Below, piece after piece: positions 8,464-16,745 of a stretch of 21,133 bases of DNA. This stretch comes from Chryseosolibacter sp964438975 (GTDB lineage Bacteria > Bacteroidota > Bacteroidia > Cytophagales > Cyclobacteriaceae). The stretch spans positions 1 to 21,133 of the forward strand of contig CAYTMU010000058.1 in the NCBI GenBank assembly GCA_964438975.1, given 5' to 3'. The notes below the pieces were generated by a model, which saw only the letters and a list, made by a program, of their open reading frames with translations, searched no databases and was not told the DNA's origin. The translations under genes were made by a program, and so were the position numbers. Numbering within the stretch: the stretch's first letter is position 1; each line of letters opens with the position of its first letter.

Positions 8464-10353
8464 ATGCGGTTCATTCATTTTATCGTCCTGTTAGCGATGT
8501 TATCAGCTACCTCAGTCGAGGCCCAACATAAGGCTGACTCTCTTCTAAAGCTGTTGCCCGCGGCTAAGGAACAGCGTCAAATAGAGATATTGACGCTGTT
8601 GTCTTATGAACTTGCCTATGTCAATGCTGATTCGGCCCGGGATTTTGGCCTGCAGGCTGCAGGTCTGATTGCCGATAGATCGTCAGTGCTTTATGCCGAG
8701 GTTTTGCACAACCTTGCCATAACACATCAGGTACAAAGCAATTATACAGAAGCCCTACGCTATGACGAACAAGCCCTTGATATATACCGGTCCGCAAGTG
8801 ATTCACTCCGCATAGCGAATACGTTGAACAATATAGCCCTGATCTACGACGAACAAGGGCGTTACAAGGAAGCCATAGACTACTACCGGAAGGCCTATGA
8901 GATCTACAAACACCGGAGCGATGACGAGAAGATAGCTGTTGTAGCGCTGAATCTTGGCGTGGTATATAAGGGTATCGGAGACTATGGAAACTCAATTCTG
9001 AACTACAGAGGAGCCCTGGGAACTTTTAAACTGTTGGATCACGACTATGGTGTGGCGGTTTGTTATGTCAACATCGGGTCGATTTTTCTTTCGTTGCCTC
9101 AGTATGACAGTGCGCTGAAGTATTCGCTATTGGCCGAGGAGATGTTTCACATGCTTACGTTTACACGATTTGAGGCGGTTGCGACAGGAAATGCAGGAAT
9201 AGCATATGGCAAACTGGGCAGGCCACAGGAGGGGATGCGTTATCTTGAAAAGGCCATTGCCTTGCATAAGGCTAACGATACAAGAAAGGAGCTTTCATTT
9301 TGCTATTTGAAGATGGCGGAGTTGTATTTCGATATTAAGGAATATGGACGCGCACTTCCATACGCGCAACAAGCCCTCGAAGCTTCTATAAACGCGGGGG
9401 TGTTGCAACAGGTCGCTGATACGCACAAACTTCTTGCAGCACTCTATGCTGAACAGGGGAGTTATCGCAATGCCCTCGCGTCGCAGCAGGCATATACGCA
9501 GGTCCATGACAGTCTGTTTCAGATTGAGAAGATGAAGCATGTTCGCGAGTTTCAGGTCCAGTATGAAACCGAGAAGAAGGAACGCGAGTTGGCGGAGACC
9601 ACCGCTAAACTTGCTATCGGAGAATTGGAAATTCAACAAGGTCGCATTCGACTGGTCATTGCAGCGGGAGTGATCCTGTTGATCGCGATAGCCGGTGTAG
9701 TGGTTTACCGCGCTCAGCGTGGCAAGCAACAACGGTTGCAATTCAAAGCCGAGTTGGCGGAGGCCAAGGCAAGAAATGCAATTCAGGCGGAACGCTTGCG
9801 CATTTCACAGGAGTTACACGACAACATTGGTGCACAGCTCACTTTCCTGGGTGCCTCGATAGAATCGTTTGGAAAGGCAGTGACGGATCCGAGGCTGGAT
9901 GAGATCAGGAAGCTCAACACGGCTACTATCCAGGAATTGCGTAAAACAGTCTGGTTAATCAATCGGCCATCTGCTACGCTTGAGGAGTTTGTCATCAAAC
10001 TGCGTGAATACATGCCTTCGAACACGACGCCGTCTTTACACCTGTCGGCTATTGGTAATCTTACCGTTCCAATTCAGGCAACGACTGCGAATGAGTTGTT
10101 CAGGATCATTCAGGAGGGGGTGAACAATGCTATCAAGCACGCGCAAGCCAGTCAAATAGTGGTCGCGTTGGTCGCGGACGACGACGCTTTAACGGTTCAG
10201 ATCAAAGATGACGGTGTGGGTTTTGATGTGCATTCTTCTTCTTCCGGTTTTGGCTTGCGAAACATTGAACGGCGTATACGATCGGTTAGCGGAACTGTAA
10301 CGATCCATTCGGGGCCAACAGAAACGAGTATAACCGTGTCCATTCCTATATAG
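8464..10353 (+). CDS. Periplasmic-TPR sensor histidine kinase (HisKA_3 type)
   Basis: This 629-residue membrane sensor kinase is predicted to phosphorylate a NarL/LuxR-type regulator, most likely the one at 12207. A signal peptide (MRFIHFIVLLAMLSATSVEA) precedes about eight TPR-like helical repeats (residues ~25-340, e.g. NNIALIYDEQGRYKEAIDYY), so the TPR array should be periplasmic. A coiled stretch leads into one membrane helix (~395-415, LVIAAGVILLIAIAGVVV) and another cytoplasmic coil. The dimerisation domain carries phospho-His452 in ISQELHDNIGAQ. The HATPase has the N-box in EGVNNAIKHA and G-boxes DDGVGFD and GFGLRNI. All required residues are visible. It resembles the kinase at 14835 in domain order, length and catalytic motifs, so the two are paralogues. 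The ligand or protein partner is unknown; the TPR array suggests a protein partner. Confidence 0.92.
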   Translation: MRFIHFIVLLAMLSATSVEAQHKADSLLKLLPAAKEQRQIEILTLLSYELAYVNADSARDFGLQAAGLIADRSSVLYAEVLHNLAITHQVQSNYTEALRYDEQALDIYRSASDSLRIANTLNNIALIYDEQGRYKEAIDYYRKAYEIYKHRSDDEKIAVVALNLGVVYKGIGDYGNSILNYRGALGTFKLLDHDYGVAVCYVNIGSIFLSLPQYDSALKYSLLAEEMFHMLTFTRFEAVATGNAGIAYGKLGRPQEGMRYLEKAIALHKANDTRKELSFCYLKMAELYFDIKEYGRALPYAQQALEASINAGVLQQVADTHKLLAALYAEQGSYRNALASQQAYTQVHDSLFQIEKMKHVREFQVQYETEKKERELAETTAKLAIGELEIQQGRIRLVIAAGVILLIAIAGVVVYRAQRGKQQRLQFKAELAEAKARNAIQAERLRISQELHDNIGAQLTFLGASIESFGKAVTDPRLDEIRKLNTATIQELRKTVWLINRPSATLEEFVIKLREYMPSNTTPSLHLSAIGNLTVPIQATTANELFRIIQEGVNNAIKHAQASQIVVALVADDDALTVQIKDDGVGFDVHSSSSGFGLRNIERRIRSVSGTVTIHSGPTETSITVSIPI

Positions 10354-10354
10354 C

Positions 10355-10394
10355 GGGACTTATTCAAAATACCATATTTATGGTATTGAGTCCC
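10355..10394 (+). terminator. Long stem-loop after the first kinase gene
   Basis: An outer stem GGGACT (10355-10360) pairs with AGTCCC (10389-10394). An inner 8-bp stem AATACCAT (10368-10375) pairs with ATGGTATT (10380-10387) around a 4-base loop. It begins one base after the kinase stop codon. No run of T follows, so it is not a standard intrinsic terminator. It could be an RNA-processing or stabilising hairpin, or a weak terminator, that separates expression of the kinase from the lipoprotein gene. Confidence 0.4.
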
Positions 10395-10423
10395 TCACTG
10401 CAATCAGGCAGTTTTGTGCCGAT

Positions 10424-11014
10424 ATGAATGCAAAGCTACGTGTGAGCCCGTTACATCGACTTGTAATTTGTTTTATGCTGTTATCGGCTACTTCATTTAC
10501 GGGATGTGACCTTCTTTCAACGGAAGATGACGAGGAACCTGCGTGCGATGGGGAGGTCGTTATTGTCAGACGTCTTCATACTTCGACGGTATCTCCACCA
10601 ACGATCAGCGAGCCATTCCGGGCTTGTTACACGATTTTACTAGTCGAGCAACGCGACTACTTTGTTGTGGGTGAGTTGTCGGAGTCCCAGATCTATATTG
10701 AATTGGCCGGCCCGTTGTTAGGTTCCGATGGCGCCCATCACTACTACCATGTTATTAGGTTGGTTGCCCGAGGCAAGTACTTTTTTGAATCAGACCCAGC
10801 GGAAATTTCGGCTAGCTTCACATCTCTCGATGCAAATAAATTGCCCGTGCCGGGCGACAAGGTCGTTATAGACTTCGAAATGCTGAAGATCGATCCCGAG
10901 ATGCGTCAGGTTGGGTTCGTGGTCAGGGAGTCTGTACTTCATACCAGCAACAACACGAAGTTCGTATACGACGCGTACCATATCGCCGACCTGACGGTTC
11001 CGGAAAATAACTGA
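10424..11014 (+). CDS. Hypothetical lipoprotein
   Basis: This 196-residue protein is of unrecognised family. Its N-terminus is a lipoprotein signal: a basic start (MNAKLRVSPLHR), a hydrophobic stretch (LVICFMLLSATS) and the lipobox FTGC with Cys28, followed by an acidic linker (STEDDEEPACDGE). Asp and Glu dominate just after the cysteine, and Asp at +2 would in proteobacteria mean inner-membrane retention, a rule that does not transfer safely to Bacteroidota. The remainder is beta-rich, with two further cysteines (residues ~39 and ~65) that could form a disulfide. It lies between the kinase and the secreted protein of the first cassette, all in one direction, so a role as an accessory to that signalling system is possible but unproven. 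The second cassette has no equivalent. Confidence 0.75.
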   Translation: MNAKLRVSPLHRLVICFMLLSATSFTGCDLLSTEDDEEPACDGEVVIVRRLHTSTVSPPTISEPFRACYTILLVEQRDYFVVGELSESQIYIELAGPLLGSDGAHHYYHVIRLVARGKYFFESDPAEISASFTSLDANKLPVPGDKVVIDFEMLKIDPEMRQVGFVVRESVLHTSNNTKFVYDAYHIADLTVPENN

Positions 11015-11062
11015 CCCGTATCCCGAATTGGAACTACAATCTTCATAGAAATCCCAGGTAAC

Positions 11063-12097
11063 ATGAAAAGGACGCTAATATTTATCCTGATCTGCATCAC
11101 GAGTATCGGTGCACAGGCTCAAAAGAAGGGTAAGGAACTGACGCCTGTCCAACAGGCCAAGGAAAATCTGGACGTTTATGAGAGCAAGAATCCGTTTAAG
11201 AAGGCTAAGAAGATTGCTCTTATTGGCGTGGATGTTCAGTTTCGATTGGCCACCAGTCAGACTTTTGGCATGGGACGGAACGATGATGCGTCATCACGCG
11301 TCTGGGTTACGCTCAATCCACCTCCCGCACCTGAGGTGATGCAGAGTATCGTCGATGAGTACTACGCAATGTTGCGGACAAAACTGACCCGTGTCGGATT
11401 TGAGGTTGTTGATGAAAAGGCTTTGCAGGAAAGGGATGAGTACAAAGACTTGATCGTTGAGGAGGATCGTCTTTTCATGAATAAAGACTGGGGCATGGCG
11501 GTGCGCGCTTCTGCTCATGGTGCGCCTGTGATTAAGTATCCGAAGTTTGCTGGCGGTGCACATGCCAGGCTTGCTAATCGAAACGATGTGCTGATATGGA
11601 ACGGTAACACGTTGGTTGACTTCGTTTGGATAGATCAAAGCAAAATTACCAATGTCAGGAAAGGTACGATTGATCTTACGGCAAGTATTACGCCGGAGAT
11701 CGTTATTCACGATGGCAGTGCAGGCGCCACGTCAGCCGGCGTGGGTGCGCAGATGAAACTAGCTCAATCAACAAGCGTAATGATGCAAGGACCCGATTAC
11801 TCTGCTTTTAATGTTTCGCTCAAAGGTGGGAAGTCGGTCAATTCAAATGAGCAGTTTCATACTGAAGTAAAGAAATGTACTGATTGTATTCCGGAATTCG
11901 CCGAACGCACCACTGGTGGAAAGGTTCTGCGCGAGAGTGTCGTGGTGTTGTCGGGCGGACGTGGAGGCAATAAAGATAATACAGACTTCAAATTCATGTT
12001 TGAAGTGTCTGTGGACTACGAGAAATATAGGACCGCTGTTTTGGACGCTCTGGACAAATACTCGGATTTGTTGATATTGCGAATGGCTTCAAAATAA
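11063..12097 (+). CDS. Secreted protein of unknown function, signalling-cassette family (copy 1)
   Basis: This 344-residue protein has a signal peptide (MKRTLIFILICITSIGAQAQ) and no membrane helix afterwards. I do not recognise a named family. It shares spaced similarities with the product at 13712: FKKAKKIALIGVDVQFRL matches FKKAPKRVYINSFNVYFQVF in position and pattern, EYYAMLRTKLTRVGFEVVDE matches EYVEKLKRGGFDIITTEE, and both end in a helix around a Tyr-Arg pair. The early part (a beta-strand, then a helix and GFEVV) resembles secreted proteins that pair alpha/beta folds with stress or lipoprotein systems, but no enzyme motif is visible. A Cys-x-x-Cys (KKCTDCIPE) occurs near residue 273. 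It sits between the lipoprotein and the response-regulator gene of cassette 1. A role as periplasmic partner of the TPR kinase is inferred from the repeated neighbourhood. Confidence 0.8.
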   Translation: MKRTLIFILICITSIGAQAQKKGKELTPVQQAKENLDVYESKNPFKKAKKIALIGVDVQFRLATSQTFGMGRNDDASSRVWVTLNPPPAPEVMQSIVDEYYAMLRTKLTRVGFEVVDEKALQERDEYKDLIVEEDRLFMNKDWGMAVRASAHGAPVIKYPKFAGGAHARLANRNDVLIWNGNTLVDFVWIDQSKITNVRKGTIDLTASITPEIVIHDGSAGATSAGVGAQMKLAQSTSVMMQGPDYSAFNVSLKGGKSVNSNEQFHTEVKKCTDCIPEFAERTTGGKVLRESVVVLSGGRGGNKDNTDFKFMFEVSVDYEKYRTAVLDALDKYSDLLILRMASK

Positions 12098-12158
12098 GTT
12101 GCTGTGTATATAGGGATTGGCCTCTCAATCGGGGTAGAAAGGTCAGCTTTTATTTTCT

Positions 12159-12166
12159 TACTTTTG
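12159..12166 (+). promoter_or_regulatory. Candidate -7 box for the first response-regulator gene
   Basis: TACTTTTG matches the Bacteroidota -7 consensus TAnnTTTG exactly. It lies 40 bases before the ATG at 12207, in the 109-base gap after the secreted-protein gene. No good TTTG lies 19-21 bases upstream, so this is a partial match. If real, the regulator can be expressed separately from its kinase. Confidence 0.4.
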
Positions 12167-12206
12167 CCTGTGACACAGTCGGGAGATCCTAGTAAAACTC
12201 ATCATC

Positions 12207-12854
12207 ATGACACCTGTCCGCGTTGCTATTGCCGAGGATAATCACATTGCGCTCAAGGCAATAGTTAGCAAACTGGAACGTGCCCCAGGAATTTCGGTTA
12301 AGATAGCAGCGTTTGACGGCGCTGAGCTATTAAGTGCGCTGGAGAATGACCCGGTAGTTGATGTTGTGTTGATGGATATTCAGATGCCTGAGTTGGACGG
12401 TATTGAGACGACTCGTCGAGTTAAACAACTGTATCCGCAGATCAAGGTTGTCATTCTCACGACTTTTGATGACGACGAGAAGGTATTTGAATCGATCATG
12501 GCAGGAGCCTGTGGGTATCTTTTGAAGGACGAACCGGAAGATCGGATAATTGCTGGCTTGAACGACGCGATGGACGGTGGTGCAGCTATGTCGCCAGGAA
12601 TCGCGTTAAAGGCCCTTGGTTTTATACGCAATCCCTTCAATCCAACAGCTGAACAGGGAGACTTTGGTTTGACAAAGCGTGAGGTCGAACTACTTGAGCA
12701 ACTGAAGAGCGGATTGAGTTACGAGCAAGTTGCCTCGAATCTGTTCATTAGTCCCGGTACGGTTCAGAAGCACATAGGCAATATCTATCGAAAGCTGCAG
12801 GTCAGCAACAAAGTGGAGGCTGTTCAGAAAGCCATTCGGAATAGGATAGTTTGA
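12207..12854 (+). CDS. NarL/LuxR-family response regulator (cassette 1)
   Basis: This 215-residue transcription regulator has an N-terminal receiver and a C-terminal LuxR-type helix-turn-helix. Receiver residues are all present: the acidic pair in IAEDN, phospho-acceptor Asp57 in VVLMDIQMPELDG, the Thr in VILTTFDDDE and Lys107 in GYLLKDE. The DNA-binding domain (~150-210) has the usual pattern: LTKREVELLEQLKSGLSYEQ, then VASNLFISPGTVQKHIGNIY. The likely partner is the HisKA_3 kinase at 8464, separated from it by the lipoprotein and secreted-protein genes. It is clearly paralogous to the regulator at 16742, sharing for example DGGAAMSPGIALKAL versus KGGAAMSPGIALKVL. It is convergent with the SRPBCC gene, 33 bases apart. 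Targets are unknown. Confidence 0.95.
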   Translation: MTPVRVAIAEDNHIALKAIVSKLERAPGISVKIAAFDGAELLSALENDPVVDVVLMDIQMPELDGIETTRRVKQLYPQIKVVILTTFDDDEKVFESIMAGACGYLLKDEPEDRIIAGLNDAMDGGAAMSPGIALKALGFIRNPFNPTAEQGDFGLTKREVELLEQLKSGLSYEQVASNLFISPGTVQKHIGNIYRKLQVSNKVEAVQKAIRNRIV

Positions 12855-12887
12855 AAGGCGCAAGCCACACAACTCCCTCACCACCCA

Positions 12888-13382
12888 CTACTCACTCAAC
12901 AACGTCTCAAGGTAGTCAAGTGTCATCGTAAACCCTTCTTTGAAGCCCATGTCGATGATTTGTTCCAGGTCGGCAAGGGACTTGTGCTTGATCGTTATAG
13001 TCACAGTTGTAATCCCATCGTCTTCTTCGAAATCAACGTTCCATTCCGAGCTCGGCATTTGCGCATTTACATTTTCGTTCTCGTCGGAGAAGGCATCGAT
13101 GAATTTGAAGTTTGATTTTGGCGTGATGGAGGTAAAATCCTGGATCGCCCAATGCTCTTCACCGTTCGGACCACGCATGGCATAGAGGCGTCTGCCACCG
13201 GACCTGAAGTCCATGTGCTTTGTGAAAGACGTCCACGGTTTTGGAGCCCACCACTGGTCAAGGATGTTCTGCACGGTGAATGCATCCCAAACCAAGGCGA
13301 TTTCCGCCGCGAACTCCCGAGTTATGACTACGGTATTGGTAGACTTGTCAACGACAAAGTCGAATAGCAGACTATTTTTCAT
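12888..13382 (-). CDS. SRPBCC / AHSA1-family protein
   Basis: This 164-residue soluble protein belongs to the SRPBCC (START-like) helix-grip family of the AHSA1 type, which binds hydrophobic ligands in a cavity. The motifs are plain: VITREFAAEIALVWDAFT, then LDQWWAPKPWTS, RSGGRRLYAMRGPNGEEHW, and the C-terminal long helix DMGFKEGFTMTLDYLETLL. No signal peptide, so it is cytoplasmic. Genes of this family are commonly translated with an upstream ArsR-type repressor. Here the repressor is present only as a broken remnant whose final frame overlaps this start by 11 bases. The gene itself is intact, so loss of the repressor may leave it constitutive or silent. The substrate is unknown. Confidence 0.92.
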   Translation of the reverse strand: MKNSLLFDFVVDKSTNTVVITREFAAEIALVWDAFTVQNILDQWWAPKPWTSFTKHMDFRSGGRRLYAMRGPNGEEHWAIQDFTSITPKSNFKFIDAFSDENENVNAQMPSSEWNVDFEEDDGITTVTITIKHKSLADLEQIIDMGFKEGFTMTLDYLETLLSE

Positions 13383-13684
13383 GGTTTCTCATTTTTAAGG
13401 TTGTTAATACATTATCGAGTCGGTCGAAACGGTCTCCCGATATTTCCTGAGCTGGTCAGCCAGGCCTCTATCTCCGCTACTTTTTCCACATCGAGCTGGT
13501 AGTAGATCTCTCTGCTGCGCTGTTCCTTCCTGAGTCATCAGGCCGCATCGGTGAGTATCTCCAGGTGCTTCGATACCTGACGATGATGTGAAAATATTGC
13601 GCCAACGCAGCGTCATAGCCTGTGAAGCGACTAGCTCACGAATAGGAAATTTGCCGTATTGCCTTCCCTTGAACCGGCAGATAG
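13372..13684 (-). pseudogene. Decayed ArsR-family transcriptional repressor
   Basis: Read on the minus strand, pieces of an ArsR winged-helix protein appear in order but in different frames: ASQAMTL (13608-13628), ALAQYFHI (13585-13608), RQVSKHLEILTDA (the recognition helix, 13544-13582), EQRSREIYYQLDVEKVAEIE and AWL (13457-13525), then DRFDRLDNVLTTLK (13393-13434). This matches the family's usual run of recognition helix, wing (REIYYQLD) and C-terminal dimer helix. Two TGA codons separate the third and fourth blocks in their shared frame, and the frame changes between the others. The last frame ends at TAG 13372-13374, inside the start of the AHSA1 gene, the standard overlap of such pairs. 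The N-terminal part (about 13630-13684) is barely recognisable, so that boundary is approximate. Several indels within 250 bp flanked by intact genes favour true decay over sequencing error. Confidence 0.85.
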
Positions 13685-13689
13685 TATTG
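13658..13689 (+). promoter_or_regulatory. Weak candidate promoter for the second signalling cassette
   Basis: ATTG (13658-13661) is followed after 20 bases by TAGTATTG (13682-13689). Each box differs by one base from the Bacteroidota consensus TTTG / TAnnTTTG and the spacing is right. The gene start follows at 13712. Two mismatches make this only suggestive. Confidence 0.35.
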
Positions 13690-13711
13690 TGGATAAACTT
13701 TTAAGAAATCG

Positions 13712-14719
13712 ATGCCAATGAAAACACTATTTTTTGCATTTGCAGCTATGCTGCTTGTTACTTCCGCGCAGGCCCAAATTACCGAAAAAGATGTCGTGAA
13801 GCACGGATCTTTTAAGGAATCGCAGTTTAAGAAGGCGCCTAAACGAGTTTATATCAACAGCTTTAACGTCTATTTTCAAGTGTTTGGAAGTGCCCGCGCG
13901 AGTACAACCGGCGGGGAAATGCTGGGTACACTTCGCGGTAATACCAATGTCGCAATGGGTGTGTTCCTGGACGGTGTCGATAACGAGGATTTTATTGAGC
14001 TGACGACAAAGGTGTACAATGAGTACGTTGAAAAGCTGAAGCGCGGTGGATTCGACATCATCACGACGGAAGAGGCGGGGAAGACATCGACACTGAACGA
14101 CTGGGTGCGTATGGAGGGTGGCCAAATAAATGCCGCGCAGTCGCTGGGTTTTGCCAAGGCGACACCACGCGGATACTCTTATTTTATCAAACGTGAAACC
14201 AATAAAGGAAAGGAGAAGACTGGTGTTTTTGCCAATACCGGAGCTTTGTCCAAGGATTTAGATGATGCCATCATCTCAGATGTGAATATGACCTTCTACT
14301 TCGTTCAAATGAAGACATATGATTCCGAGCTTCTGGGGTATGCACAAGTTAGCGGCAAGCCTAACTTTCACTTTGCGCGACTGCTTGGCGACAACAAGAA
14401 CCAAGTGCTGACAAGCACGAATTACGCATATGGGAAGAATCTAACCGCGCCAAATGCGGCGATGCACAATACCTTAAAGAAGGAGGTACATAGCGGCGAG
14501 CCCGTTTTTGACGCGAAGACCAAATTCAGGGAATCGGCAGCAGCAGCATCAAAGCCCATTCCGAATTACGCTTCGGTCATTTTTGTGAAAAACAACAACA
14601 TGGATGCGTCGCATTACTTACCCTGCGACCCTTCGTTGTATAAAAAAGAGACTTACAGGATGATGAGTGAGTTCCTAGACCTGGGACTGCAGCGCCTTTT
14701 TGCGAGTACCGCAAACTGA
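13712..14719 (+). CDS. Secreted protein of unknown function, signalling-cassette family (copy 2)
   Basis: This 335-residue protein starts at ATG 13712 or 13718 (both give the same signal peptide, MKTLFFAFAAMLLVTSAQAQ). No other membrane segment is present. It is a distant paralogue of the protein at 11063. Both open with a Lys/Phe-rich linker (SFKESQFKKAPKRVYINSF here), followed by an alpha/beta segment (EYVEKLKRGGFDIITTEEAG), a central beta-rich part, and a final amphipathic helix (KKETYRMMSEFLDLGLQRLF). It lacks the Cys-x-x-Cys of copy 1 but has an isolated cysteine in HYLPCDPS. No catalytic motif is recognised. It lies 115 bases upstream of the second TPR kinase gene, in the same direction. 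Its repeated association with such kinases suggests a periplasmic signal-input or signal-modulating role, which is inference. Confidence 0.8.
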   Translation: MPMKTLFFAFAAMLLVTSAQAQITEKDVVKHGSFKESQFKKAPKRVYINSFNVYFQVFGSARASTTGGEMLGTLRGNTNVAMGVFLDGVDNEDFIELTTKVYNEYVEKLKRGGFDIITTEEAGKTSTLNDWVRMEGGQINAAQSLGFAKATPRGYSYFIKRETNKGKEKTGVFANTGALSKDLDDAIISDVNMTFYFVQMKTYDSELLGYAQVSGKPNFHFARLLGDNKNQVLTSTNYAYGKNLTAPNAAMHNTLKKEVHSGEPVFDAKTKFRESAAAASKPIPNYASVIFVKNNNMDASHYLPCDPSLYKKETYRMMSEFLDLGLQRLFASTAN

Positions 14720-14834
14720 CGAAGGAATTAGCTTGCCGCGTGATTGGATGATTGAGATTTCGTCTCCGGAATGAAAAATGGAAATGAACACATATATTTA
14801 GAGGTGATGGATCTGTTGCAGAATAACTTATTAT

Positions 14835-16745
14835 ATGAGATCGTTTCTTTATTTGTTTCTGATTTGCATTTCAGTTTTCCCCGCTCAGTCGGGGCAGAGT
14901 TCCGATAGCCTACGCGCTCTCCTTACGAGGAGCACAGCGGACGAGAAGGCACTGGTGCTGCTGGAGCTTTCGCGTGACCATTTGAACGACAGCGCTGGAC
15001 TTGTATATGTGGAAGAAGCCTTTAAGACTGCGCAAACGGATTCCGTAAAGGGGAGGGCGTTGTATTTCAAAAGCTTTATCCATAAGAGTCAAGGCCTCTT
15101 TGCGCTGCAGAGTCGGGAGTTGAAGGAGGCACTGGAATTACTAGGCGAAGACGATCCGTGGATTCGATATTCGGCAATGGGGCAACTCACCAGGTCGTTA
15201 TCTGCCCAAGGCTTCTACGCCGAGGCGTTGGAGGTTGCGTTGGAACGGTTAGCGTTAAGTGAGACGCTTCCTGATCGGGAGAACGTCGTGGAGGCCCTTT
15301 TGGAGGTAGGCTACGTGTATGATCGCATGGGCGAATACGTGAAAGCCATAGCCTGGTATCAAAGGGCAATGCCCATTGTGGAAGAACTCGACAACGATTT
15401 TCTGAGAGGTGATATTTACGGACGTACCGGGATCGCTTACGACGAGTTAGGGGAATACACCACCGCGCTCGAAAACAACTTCAAGGCGGTGGAATATTTT
15501 GAGAAGGCCGGCTACGATAGCCATGCCAGAACCTGGTATTCGAATATAGGGAACACGTACACGAAAACGGGACAGTTGCAGAATGCCGAGCGATATACAC
15601 TATTGGCCCTGTCAGATCCTACAGAGCATTGGAGGGTAGTAACGCTAGTCAATCTTGGAAAGATATACCTGGAGCAGAAACGTTTTGCCGAGGCCCAGAA
15701 GACACTTGACAGCGCGCTTGAAGCATCACAGGCTCGTGGCTCAAAACGTGTCCTGTCAGAAGCTTATTATCGGTTACATGAACTGCGTAGGAAACAAAGC
15801 AAATTTCAGGAGGCGCTGGTTTTCTTTGAGAAACACAAAGCTACGGAAGACGACATGCTCAACGAGGCAAAGGCGCGACAGATCAGCGAGTTGACCGTGC
15901 GTTACGAGACATACGAAAAGGAAATGGAGCTCCTCGGGCAGAAGGCAGTTCTCGCCCAGCAGGAGTTGGAGCTTCACGACAAAAATGCGATGATAGCCGG
16001 GGTTACCGCTTTGGTGTTTGTATCCTTGATTTTTGGGTTCTTCATCTATCGCCAACAAAAGTTGAGGAACATGCAATTACAAAAGGAGGCAGAGCTAGCC
16101 GAGGCACGGAGTCAGATAGCTTCGCAGCGAATTCTCAACGAACAACGTCTCCATATCTCGCGGGAACTACACGACAACATCGGAACATACCTCACCCTCA
16201 TGAGAACCGGTCTCGAGAGATTACCGGAATCAGCGGAAAGCCATCGCGTAGAGGAAGTCGCGCAGTTGATGAAAAAGACAGCCGTTGAACTGCGCCATAC
16301 GGTATGGATATTGAATAGCGAAACCACAACATTGGAAGAGATCATCGTTCGGGTCCGGGAACTCCTCCAGTTCTCAACACTGGAAGTCGGGATATCGGCC
16401 GATGTCATTGGCGATGATCAGTTGACGCTCAGAAATATTCAATCCACCCACCTGATACGCGTCATACAGGAAGCCGTGAATAATACACTGAAGCATGCGG
16501 AAGCCAGTCAGATAGACATCTTAATAATAAGCAAAGACGACTGTGTAGGATTTGAGGTCCGGGATAACGGAATCGGGTTTAAGTCCAGCGCTTGCAAGAA
16601 TGGGAATGGAATACGAAACATGCGCTACAGGATGGAGAGGCTCGGCGGTTCACTGTGCGTCGAAAGCAGTGAGCCGAAAGGCACCAAGGTCAGCGGAGAG
16701 TTTCCGGTATCCGATGTTTCACTTGTCAGTACACTTAAAGGATGA
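14835..16745 (+). CDS. Periplasmic-TPR sensor histidine kinase (HisKA_3 type), cassette 2
   Basis: This 636-residue membrane kinase has the same plan as the one at 8464. A signal peptide (MRSFLYLFLICISVFPAQSG) leads to TPR-like repeats (~30-350, e.g. EVGYVYDRMGEYVKAIAWYQ and GIAYDELGEYTTALENNF), a coiled segment, a membrane helix (~385-407, AGVTALVFVSLIFGFFIY) and another coil. The catalytic core holds phospho-His446 in ISRELHDNIGTY, the N-box in EAVNNTLKHAEAS, and G-boxes RDNGIGF and NGNGIRNMRYR. Its stop overlaps the regulator start as ATGA (16742-16745), so translation is coupled and this pair is certainly one system. It differs from the kinase at 8464 in the TPR region far more than in the catalytic core, which is expected if the two sense different partners. 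Confidence 0.93.
   Translation: MRSFLYLFLICISVFPAQSGQSSDSLRALLTRSTADEKALVLLELSRDHLNDSAGLVYVEEAFKTAQTDSVKGRALYFKSFIHKSQGLFALQSRELKEALELLGEDDPWIRYSAMGQLTRSLSAQGFYAEALEVALERLALSETLPDRENVVEALLEVGYVYDRMGEYVKAIAWYQRAMPIVEELDNDFLRGDIYGRTGIAYDELGEYTTALENNFKAVEYFEKAGYDSHARTWYSNIGNTYTKTGQLQNAERYTLLALSDPTEHWRVVTLVNLGKIYLEQKRFAEAQKTLDSALEASQARGSKRVLSEAYYRLHELRRKQSKFQEALVFFEKHKATEDDMLNEAKARQISELTVRYETYEKEMELLGQKAVLAQQELELHDKNAMIAGVTALVFVSLIFGFFIYRQQKLRNMQLQKEAELAEARSQIASQRILNEQRLHISRELHDNIGTYLTLMRTGLERLPESAESHRVEEVAQLMKKTAVELRHTVWILNSETTTLEEIIVRVRELLQFSTLEVGISADVIGDDQLTLRNIQSTHLIRVIQEAVNNTLKHAEASQIDILIISKDDCVGFEVRDNGIGFKSSACKNGNGIRNMRYRMERLGGSLCVESSEPKGTKVSGEFPVSDVSLVSTLKG

Noticed and set aside
13404..13616. 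A 70-residue minus-strand ORF as its own gene
   Set aside because: It is one frame of the broken ArsR gene. Pieces of it match the family, but the motifs continue in other frames.
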